64,000 nucleotides of DNA, from positions 109,967,716-110,031,715 of the forward strand of contig NC_073745.1 of NCBI RefSeq assembly GCF_029784135.1, given 5' to 3'. Source of the stretch: Toxorhynchites rutilus septentrionalis (lineage: Eukaryota > Arthropoda > Insecta > Diptera > Culicidae). Positions 55,839 to 64,000 of this stretch are shown in pieces (position 1 is the first letter of the stretch; every line of letters starts with the position of its first letter). Made by a program: the position numbers and the translations under genes. Under the pieces are notes generated by a model, which saw only the letters and a list, made by a program, of their open reading frames with translations, was not told the DNA's origin and did not search any database.

Positions 55839-57117
55839 TATTATTTCTTAGAGGTTCATGCGGTAGAGAGATGCATGCGGATTGTATTCATATACATTCG
55901 ACATAAATCGGTTCAGTAGAACTTGAGATATCGTGAACGCCAGTTTGAAAATACTGGTTTTAAGAAAAAACGCGTTTGAAGTTCATTGTTATGGCCGTAC
56001 CAGGATAGATACCACTCCTCTAAAATGGCTCTAACTCGGTAAATAATATGAGTATATTCTTGAATGCCTAAACTACAGAAATAAGAAGGAAAAAAAAAGT
56101 AGAAGGGTCTGAGCCTAGGAGCACGGACAGAAGTTTGACGTTGGACTGTCATTGTTCAGAACACTTGGTTATTTTAAATGTAATTCTTTTCATTGTTCAG
56201 AAATATGTTATTTTAACTCTTTTGAAACTCTAAATAGTAGCCCTGAAAAGAGTCGTTAGTTGTATGTACCCATAATCTTCAAACGGTTTGTAACGAACAA
56301 ATATAGACAATAAGCTTCTGGCAGGAAGTTCAACTGTCTAACTAAAAATGATTTTCAATCAGTGGGACACATAACAGGGTGGAATGGTAGATGAAGTATA
56401 TGTATTATATCGTCATTGATTACATTGAATATGAAATTTATGGAGACGAAACGAAAAAACAAGTTGGAAATACTCATGATTTCGTGATATTTTGAGGTAA
56501 AATACACATGAAATCATGAAGTTGCTTTATTTTTAATGGACAGCTATGTTATTGAGATTTCTTTCCTTTGTCTTATTCTTATTATTAGGCATCGGGAGCA
56601 GTAGCTTTTTCGGTGAAATAATGTTCGTTTGCAGACTATCACAATCAAGTCGTATTGGTTCTACTGCTCAGTCTATCATAGAATTGAGTCATTGAGAATT
56701 ATGAATATGAGTCATGAAGAATATTAATATTTCATTTTGTTTAATTTTTGTGATGCGATGTAATACCGATCTCAATAAGTCTTCGCATGATACTCTCTGC
56801 CTCCTCCTAATTAATGAACGATCACTGTATGGGTGACACTTTCCTCGTTGTTTTGATGAAACCTTGCATGAAGTGATGCATGAAATCTGACATCTGATTA
56901 CTTTAACATCTTGCTAATTTGTTAGATAGAACGAATTATTGCACGCAATTTTTATGTTACATACAACATTCATGGGAACGAAGTTGGAAGAAAGAATGCA
57001 TAATACATCATTTACCTTCGCATCCGCTCGCGAAACATACCTCTTTTATTTGTTAAATTGATCACTTGTTTTATTACTTACAGTGTTGAAGTCTCTGGCG
57101 AAAGTGCTGGATAAATT

Positions 57118-57187
57118 TTCCGTCTAATGGTATATATTATAACATATATATACCATTAGACGGAATGGTATATATATGTTATAATAT
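57118..57187. repeat. Two competing perfect hairpins
   Basis: Arm TTCCGTCTAATGGTATATAT (57118-57137) pairs with 57146-57165 over 20 bp with an 8-nt loop. The segment 57134-57154 also pairs perfectly over 21 bp with 57167-57187 (GGTATATATATGTTATAATA plus T). The two structures share bases and are mutually exclusive. Confidence 0.9.
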
Positions 57188-57274
57188 AAGCAACGATTCT
57201 GCGTAATATGCATTTGAAAACTCTTAATAAACGTTACATTTTTCTTAGAGTGACCCCCTTATATAGAAATCAAA

Positions 57275-57290
57275 GACGTAGTCCTACGTC
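57275..57290 (-). mobile_element. Orphan T-tract-element palindromic end
   Basis: GACGTAGTCCTACGTC followed by AAAA. The minus-strand interior continues TTTGATTTCTATATAAGGGG, unlike A or B, so it belongs to another member (D). I could not find its other end to the left. Confidence 0.55.
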
Positions 57291-59109
57291 AAAATTGATT
57301 TTTTTAAATTTCTATACTACAATACTGCTTTAAGAGAACGCCTTGCGGTCTACATAAATGTATGGGAAATTCGAAGTTCTCGATTCAACCCTGTCTCAAT
57401 ATATTGACTGTTGAAAATTTTATGACTACAAGGCGCACTCGATTACATATCGTCTCCATTTTTTTCTTAACTGTACCATAAGTCCGAAATCCGGAAATCC
57501 GCGCTTACGATAATAACGTGAACTACTAAACTATATTGACATATCTTAGCATGAAAAATCACCATTTCTATAGAATCAGAAGGCATTCATGTAAGTTATG
57601 GATCACAGAATTCCACAGTTTGTTTTGTAATGATTTTTTTTCATTGTTATTCTATTATAATCCAAAGTCGAACATCAATAATGAAGTTATTAGCAGCGCC
57701 CGTGGATAGCTCCAGATGTCTTTTCGTAAAGTTTTGCACTCCATGATAATTATTTCTTCTTTGTCGAAAAGAATGCTGCTGTATCCATTTTTGTGAATTA
57801 GTAGCGTTCCCTAATCCGATCTTCCTGTGTACTTTTGAGTATATTGAAGAAATGTGCGGTCTCCAGGATCGAAAATTTTTCCTCCATACTTTCTAGGGCT
57901 TGTATAATACTCTTATGCAACTTCTTCTATAAGAAATTTCATCGTTAACTTTTGATCCGTTCGGATTTAAAATCATCTTATTGGGTTTGTGAATCACAAG
58001 TGTTTGTTTTGACTTTTGACAGCTAGGAACTATGCTTAACACCACATTAAATTGATACAATAGGAACTATCAGTCACATTAGTTTAACATGCAAAAGATG
58101 TTATAGTTTTGGTATGTTACCCCCGTTTTCTCGGTGCAAAGTACACTGCTGCACTAACTATTACCTATTTTAATTAATTGTACTCGATTGTACAATCGTC
58201 ATAAATAAAAACACTATGATCAGAAGCTTCTTTTTTATAATCAACAATAAACTCACTTCTATTTAATAATCACTTTCTGATGTGTTTCGCTTGACGGATC
58301 ATTCCGAAAAGATCGATTTATCCAATTGCGAACTCTTCCGAATATTCGAGAAGCATCTTTTGATTCCTTTCTCTACTTCCTGTTTCCGACACTAGTTTTA
58401 AGGTATTCTTTAGCCCACCCATCTTAATCGAGTATACTAATATTTTCATTGATTATTCGATCGTTTAATTCTATCAGTGCTCTGGTATCAATCATTAGGT
58501 ACAACACAATTCATATTTTTCTGATAGAACCTACTCGTTTAATCACTTCCCACTTTAATCAATGTATGAAACATATATTTGTTTTAAATTCACATTAACA
58601 TTGTTCATCTATACATAACCCGATCTCTCCTATTCAGCACTATTGTCAAAATTACCTAAAATTGAAAAAAAACTGTTGTCCAAACTACCCAAATCATAAC
58701 AAAAATCAAAAGTGAACAGCCGAAACAAATAATTACAAAATGTCTGATAAACTATTTATTACAACTTGCAAAACATCACCTTATTTAAAGCATCTGTAGT
58801 TTACGAGAGTTGCAAATGCGAAATTTCATAGTATCCTTCGCGTGGGCTCAATAATATAATATCAATCAAAACACCTCCAATTTACGAATTGAAATATGAA
58901 TTAGAAATCAGGAAACAGAATTTCGAGGAATCAGAAAAACAGAAAAGAGAACGATTTTAGAAAATATTTCAGGAAGAGAAAAAGGGAAAATATACATGGA
59001 ATGTAGAAAGCAATATTGGTGAGGAGCTATTTACGGTTAATACGAAACTACACGAAATCGAAACATGAGATTTGTGAATGTTGATTGTATACCTGTTTTT
59101 ACTGAAGTG

Positions 59110-59640
59110 AGCTAATATGACTCACACAAGAAAATTGAAGTTTTTTTGCAAAGAAAGTAGTCCCAAATCAATTTAAATAAAATGTTCATTATCAAAAAAT
59201 GATGGAAAACATTTTTCACACATAAACTTAGTTTTTGAGATAGACATTTTCTGAAAACATTTCTATTACATATAACACAATTCTGTTTCCTTTGCATGAT
59301 TGATGAGCTTGACAATTCTTCCGTGCGTCAGTAGCATTTATTTCCGTCATTGGAATTGAAGTGTTCTCGACATCTTCTCTATATTTACTTCTTAGTTCTT
59401 CAGCCAATTGGAAAATAAAATCTTTTCGTTAAATATTTATTTAAGTCGTCTCTTTATACAGAATCCAAGCATTGATAGCTGCTAAATTTGAAATGTTTTA
59501 GAAAATCTGTAGAGGCCATCTGCGTGAACTTGCTTGAACGCTATATTTTCAGGCCATTTGGTCATGTACATCAATGCCATACTTGGTGCTATTATAATAG
59601 TTCACTGCTGCTGGAACACGTTTTTTATTAGCAGGAAATA
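59110..59640 (-). pseudogene. piggyBac transposase C-terminal remnant
   Basis: Minus strand: NKKRVPAAVNYYNSTKYGID, VHDQMA (59637-59549), a frame change, SSRRWPLQIF, NLAAINAWILYKET, then FQLAEELRSKY, and in another frame KQNCVICNRNVFRKCLSQK (59290-59230). NYYNSTKxGxDxxDQM, RRWPLxxFxNxxxLAxINAW and the Cys-rich tail are diagnostic of piggyBac. At least three frame changes, and the earlier catalytic part is missing. Confidence 0.88.
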
Positions 59641-60430
59641 GTAAAAAATAAGGAAGGAAAAATCGAGTGCAGGGGCAAATGAGAAAAATGGAGAAAATGA
59701 AAAACAAATCAAACGAGAAAAGAAAATCAGAGCTCACCATCGGATTCAGAGGGCTCTTCGTTGGACGGATTCTCATGGGATGGAGGTCTCAGACTGCGTC
59801 TTTCAGGTAGAGGAATTGATGGCTGCCGAAACGACTCCAGACGATTGTTTTGAAAAGTTAGAAAAACCCGGTTGGAATTGGAAAACGGAAACCTTTAAGA
59901 CCTCGGTTCTCTAGCGCTCCCAGGACTCTGGCTGTCCACTGGCGCTCCCCGGACCTCGTAAAGGTTCTCAATAAACATTGCCTCAAAAACACAGCTGTTC
60001 TTGATAATGTTGGTTTAAGAGGTGGTCGTCCAAGTTAGATCGCTGGTTGTTGCATAATTATTGGTGGGTACTGAAGCCGTAACCCCCCAAACAGTCTCTT
60101 TAAATTCAGTCTCATAGTTTGTGCATGTGGACATGGTGGCAGGAACTTTGATTGAACACTTACTAGTTGAGTGTGATTCTCCAGACGTTGCACAGCAGGA
60201 CAAGATGTCGCAATAAGCGCTGCCATGTTGAAAGTTCAGACAACGTTGTCATTGGGTGGCATGTTTGTTGCTTTTTCGGTGCAGCTTTCGGCTTATGGTG
60301 TTTGGAAACATTGACCTAACCCGTTTGCGATACTTGCAAGGTAGTCATTCCCCCTTTAAAATGGACCAAGAACAAACTGTCGTTATATTTTTTTTTCACT
60401 GCGACTGGACGAATGTGTCACATTTACCTG
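59641..60430. other. Unassigned segment within piggyBac-like element
   Basis: Two overlapping minus-strand frames (60203-60015 and 60226-60035) contain a Cys/Thr-rich stretch (SCCATSGESHSTSKCSIKVP). I do not recognise it. It may be a relic of another inserted element. Confidence 0.35.
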
Positions 60431-60439
60431 AAACCCACT

Positions 60440-60610
60440 CACCCGACAGATAGTTACCCGAAAGACATTCGTCCGAACTCCAAACATCCGAATGTAATAA
60501 ATACCCGAATGCGACAACTACCCGAATGTTATATCTACCCGAATTGACACTTACCCGAATGCGACATTTACTCGAATGCAACAACTACCCGAATGTGACA
60601 GTAATCCGGA
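60440..60610. repeat. ACCCGAATG short tandem array
   Basis: About nine degenerate ~17-20-bp units built on TACCCGAATGCGACAACT. The first units are more eroded (ACCCACTCACCCGACAG). It lies between the transposase remnant and the right arm. Confidence 0.82.
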
Positions 60611-61585
60611 AGAAGGATATATTCGAATAATAAGTAAATTTGATTACTAGGAAGTATTTGTATATTTATTTATCAGTGTTATATAAAGATCATATTTGTC
60701 TCGTACGTTCATTTCCATTCAAAAAGTATTTTTCGGGGGTAGTGCAATTTGAAGAAAAGCGGCGTTGAATAAAATCATTTTCAAAGTAATGAGAAGTGAA
60801 AGAATGCATTTTTATAAAGTATTATGAAGTTAATCCATTCATATGGAGCAGCCTGTTTACCTCAGGCAGTATTCTAGTCTAGAAATTTGAAAAAAAATCG
60901 AATTTTTTTTCCTTTATATTTCTGTAGTCTAGGCATTTAAGAATATACTCTAGGAAGGACTTATAGAAAATCCTATTATTTACCGAGTTAGAGCCATTTT
61001 AGTGAAGCGGTGTCTGACCTGGTGCGGCCATAACAATGAACTTCAAACGCGTTTTTCACGAAACTATTTTTTCAAACTGGCGTACTCGATATCTCAAGTT
61101 CTACTGGACCGATTCATGTCGAATTTATATGGATACAATATGCAGTCATCTCTCTATCGCATGAACCTCTAAAAATAATAATTTTTAAAATTTTACTATT
61201 TTTAAAAAATCAGGAAATGTAAGAAAAATCGTTTTAAATCGCATTTTGTTTTTCAAACGGCCACCATTTTGTCAAAAAAGAAGTTTTTGACTTGTCCGAG
61301 GTTCATGCGATTGCGGCATCTTCACTGATTCAGAATCTGTTGGTTTTTTTTTTGTTTCAGATAACCAGAAGAGCTGGAATCGTGGACGCCATGGCACAAC
61401 TTTTTTTTCAGCTTGTAACTATTCTAGTTATGAATATTTTTTCTCCATTCAATTTTTGTTTTATTGTTAGAAGACAGATAAACAAATAATGATATGATGG
61501 ATAGTAAACATATTCTTTGTTTTATTTTTACGAAGCTCGAAAAAACGGTCGAAATTCGTGTCTCTACACTAGAATACCTCCTTAA

Positions 61586-61842
61586 TAGAAAGTTGATAAT
61601 TTTTGTACATACGTATTATGGCACTGAAGTGAAATTCATGATCAGAAAATTATGAATTTATTTTTTCGCAATAAAATTTATTCTGAGATCACTGTAATGG
61701 GAGTGAACTCCGATCGAAATCCCATTTAACGAAGATTAGGAACCAAGGTGGCCTGAAGCCGCCGATTTCCGATTACGTCGATACGTATTTACCACCGCAG
61801 CGCAGTTTTTATCATGAATTTATTATTTCGTGATGAATTTTT
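61586..61842. other. Spacer left of B2
   Basis: Contains TCTGAGATCACTG and AGGAACCAAGGTGGC, AAGCCGCCGAT (about 61680-61770). Similar TCTGAGATCA and AGGAACCGAGGTGGCACCAA, GCCGCCGAT recur just right of B2 (63047-63097), so B2 is flanked by a diverged direct repeat. Confidence 0.55.
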
Positions 61843-62238
61843 GACGTAGAACTACGTCTTTCTGGGAGGGTGCCAAATCAGAAAAGAGGTCACGTTTTTA
61901 TGAAATAAAGTTAACGTTAATTACTATTTTTGCCGCGAACGGATTTTGGCGATTTACGTACCAAACGAATCGGAAGTTTCCTAAGATTTGTTTAATATGC
62001 TATACATTATAATCTCATAGTCTGTATATGGTTTAAATTAATTAAATTTGGAAGCATTCCCATTTCCTCATACATTTGTTCTGTCCATTTGTGTGCTTTC
62101 CCGAACAGAGCTGTCAATAACGAGCAACGAAGGGGAAATTGTCCCCGTGTAGTCTCCGTGAACAAAGGAAAAGAACAAGAACGAAGGGGAATATTAGCCT
62201 AGTGTATAAACAGTGAATCTCGCTAAGGCAAACTTTCA

Positions 62239-62425
62239 TTCTTCGTGAGGAAATCGACTGAACAACATCGTTGCTGGGCGAGCTGGACGGCGAGGGATCG
62301 AATGCCTTTCTCAATGCAATGGGAAGGAGGAGTAATATTATGGATAAAGTAAAGTTTTCTAAAGGTCTTTTTGAAGGTTACAGACGAATGAACTGAAGAA
62401 GTTTGAAGTATCAAGCAATGAAGGA
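62239..62425 (+). mobile_element. ~190-bp SINE inside B2
   Basis: TSD AGGCAAACTTTCA at 62226-62238 and 62426-62438. Body GCTGGGCGAGCTGGACGGCG, AGGGATCGAATGCCTTTC matches the SINE at 47188. It ends ACAGACGAATGAACTGAAG, GTTTGAAGTATCAAG. Confidence 0.88.
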
Positions 62426-62633
62426 AGGCAAACTTTCAGTATCGTTCTGTATTCAAAGCAATGAATATCGCTTGTTCTTCCTTGTTTTGCGTCATCACAC
62501 GTCTTCGTTTCGGATTGAGCTGTGGACGCGACGAAATTACTCACTCACTGATGTCTCTGGCATTGCAATCATTGCATCAAACTGATGCCATTGTATCAAA
62601 GTTCTGAGCTACGCAATTGTGTAGGTAATCTCA

Positions 62634-62690
62634 AGCTATCGTCTATCTATCAAGCTATCGTCTATCTACCAAGCTATCGTCAGCTCAACA
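62634..62690 (+). repeat. Three-copy 19-bp tandem repeat
   Basis: CAAGCTATCGTCTATCTAT repeated about 2.7 times with one or two substitutions, within B2. Confidence 0.85.
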
Positions 62691-63124
62691 AGAAAATAAA
62701 TGTTCTGGAATTTTGTCAGTGATTTGGTTTCGCATGACGGAAGGATGACAGCTAAGCTAATCTAGACTGCCAATATTGACGGAAAGGGCTTCTGTTTAGA
62801 AGACCGCAAAACGGAGGTAAGTGTGTGTATATTTAGTTGCTTCAAGTCATCGTATGTGGATATTTGTATGCGTACGTGCGTGCTTCATAACCCGTACCTA
62901 ATAATAGTGCATCTTCGCCACACTGAAACCCTATTTGTATCTGCTCCCGTGTGCATTGGCCCTGTAACGATGCACTTGAATTAAACTACCGCGTAGTTCT
63001 ACGTCAACTATGCGGTCGTGTCTTGAACACAACCTCCTATATTTTTTCTGAGATCAATAAGGATAAGGAACCGAGGTGGCACCAAGCCGCCGATGTGACG
63101 CAATTCGAGTTACCCGCCGACCCA

Positions 63125-63452
63125 CCGTCGGAAGCGGCGGCCTCTCGCAAGCAAACCTGTGTTCCACCGATTGCCTGGTTAGTTTGAAACATAAGAGACG
63201 ATCCTCTAGTTAAGTCCGACCGAGCGTTAGTGAGCGTCGGCAAGTATACGTTTATCTGGTGCATCACGTTCGCAACCAAGCAATCCAAATGACATGCATA
63301 ATCAACCCTGCAATGCATCAGGTAAACGTATGCCTTCTGACACTCACTAACGCTCAGTTGGACCTAACTAGAGGATCGTTCACTATGTTTCAAACTAACC
63401 AGACAATCGGTGGAACACAGGTTTGCTTGCGAGAGGCCGCCACTTCCGACGG
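63125..63452. repeat. Long hairpin, 140-bp arms
   Basis: Left arm 63125-63264 and right arm 63313-63452 are imperfect reverse complements (roughly nine in ten positions), separated by 48 nt. Landmarks: GGCCTCTCGCAAGCAAACCT in the left arm and AGGTTTGCTTGCGAGAGGCC in the right. A transcript would fold into long dsRNA. It could be a foldback element or a tail-to-tail duplication. No terminal duplication was found. Confidence 0.9.
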
Positions 63453-64000
63453 CAGTAATATTTAAAACCGGGTGAGAACGCAAATTTAACCGCCTTATGT
63501 TTATGCTCAATTGTTGCAGAAAGGCAACACAGTCAATATCTGATCGTAAGAGATCAGCAATGAACATTGCCTTGGAAAGGTCACGACGCGAACGTAGAAG
63601 TTACAGACTCAACAAATTACACCTACATCCAAAATTGATTTTTAGCTCATTTTTTGTCATCCCGATTTATGACATTAAATGAGACATAACATAACAGAAA
63701 ATGTCATGACTCACAAATACTGGTAAGCATTTGTTAACATACATGGTACAGCAATATAAGATTAATACGAGCGAGCGAAACAAATGACAATTAAGCTTTC
63801 CGCATACTTTGCAACATTCATGGCCCAGACCGAGATAGATATTGTTCTCCTTCATGTGCTCCTTTTTTACTCTTAGAAAACACTTCTATGTATGTATGTA
63901 AAGTAGGTGAATGTAAAGTAGGTGAATGATTTTTTCCTACAGAAACTGATGACAAAACATTTCGAGCCGTTCAAAATCATCATATTGTTGTGACACTAAG
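63453..64000. other. Right flank, unassigned
   Basis: No gene or element border recognised. Short frames only (up to 62 codons). A small direct repeat, GTAAAGTAGGTGAATG, lies at 63899-63928. Confidence 0.4.

Larger units (their letters stand above)
55845..59109. other. Interior of piggyBac-like element, non-coding
   Basis: The first ~265 bp are the inner left arm. The rest is AT-rich with no frame over 80 codons. It contains an unusual double hairpin (57118-57187) and an orphan T-tract-element end (57275-57290). Confidence 0.5.
53795..61581 (-). mobile_element. piggyBac-like element with long subterminal inverted repeats
   Basis: The terminal repeats start GGGGGTATTCTAGTGTAGAG at the left and GGAGGTATTCTAGTGTAGAG (minus strand) at the right. 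They are flanked by TTAG (53791-53794) and TTAA (61582-61585), i.e. a TTAA target with one decayed copy. The inverted arms extend about 0.7 kb: 53795-53940 plus 55845-56110 pair with 60885-61581, for example CTCAAGTTCTACTGGACCGA against TCGGTTCAGTAGAACTTGAG. The left arm is interrupted by a pogo-like element. Total span 7.8 kb. Internal piggyBac transposase remnants (59110-59640) support the call. Confidence 0.88.
61843..63041 (+). mobile_element. T-tract element B2
   Basis: It begins after TTTTT with GACGTAGAACTACGTC and TTTCTGGGAGGGTGCC, and ends with TAGTTCTACGTC, ATGCGGTCGTGTC, TTGAACACAACC and CTCCTATA before TTTTTT. Its first ~200 bp match B1 (15896 leftward), including AGGTCACGTTTTTATGAAAT. 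The cargo differs from B1: there is no minisatellite. It contains a SINE. No transposase. Confidence 0.75.

Noticed and set aside
60015..60226. Cys/Thr-rich overlapping frames as a protease or CUB-like gene
   Set aside because: Two frames overlap, neither has catalytic residues in context, and the surroundings are transposon debris.
53740..61620. The stretch CATTTCTGTAGATCGCAAAGGATTAATAG (rejoined around the piggyBac-like element) as an A-type internal module
   Set aside because: Partial resemblance to CAATAGATCGCAAAGG of A only; its orientation conflicts with the nearby orphan end at 53668.

Overview
The window looks like transposon-packed intergenic or intronic DNA from an insect, most likely a culicine (Aedes-type) mosquito. 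Reasons: AT-rich sequence, nested TEs of many classes, I-clade LINEs with a CCHC ORF1, tRNA-SINEs, and animal-type histone H2A with stem-loop 3' ends. The species is an inference. I find no host protein-coding gene, no genuine tRNA or rRNA gene, no CRISPR array and no bacterial feature. Almost every long reading frame belongs to a mobile element or is a shadow of one.

Layout. 508-6623: a full-length, apparently intact I-clade LINE (minus strand) with a 13-bp target-site duplication (TSD). 7330-8620: a Helitron-like 3' end with a tandem array. 9693-12806: histone-cassette element A1. 13478-15896: related element B1, carrying a ~90-bp minisatellite and split by a mariner. 15985-23415: a large DNA transposon with ~0.9-kb terminal inverted repeats, a broken transposase (Sola-like, tentative) and an inserted CR1/Jockey-like LINE. 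26026-34515: a second, damaged I-clade LINE whose poly(A) tail is split by histone-cassette element A2. 35920-38320: A3. 38889-40030: B-type element C. 41559-45300: mariner and hAT debris and a second tandem array with a tRNA-SINE. 45801-50352: a four-level nest, hAT containing mariner containing histone-cassette A4 containing a SINE. 53795-61581: a piggyBac-like element with an inserted pogo/Tigger-like element. 61843-63041: B-type element B2. 63125-63452: a 140-bp-arm hairpin.

The most unusual system is the A family (A1-A4). These elements lie in T/A tracts. One end is the palindrome GACGTAGGACTACGTC and the other carries a TGTC-GGG-GACA hairpin. Inside they carry decayed copies of histone H2A genes with their own TATA-type promoters and complete replication-dependent histone 3' ends (stem-loop plus AAAGAG about 20 nt downstream). 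Up to three such 3' ends occur per element, one on the opposite strand, as if a divergent piece of a histone cluster was captured and then amplified. B/C elements share the terminal design and the first ~240 bp but carry other cargo. None of the copies encodes a recognisable transposase, so all would have to be moved in trans.

A second theme is a swarm of 50-65-bp hairpin retroposons. Most have convincing TSDs, and they match the 3' tails of two ~200-bp SINEs in the window.
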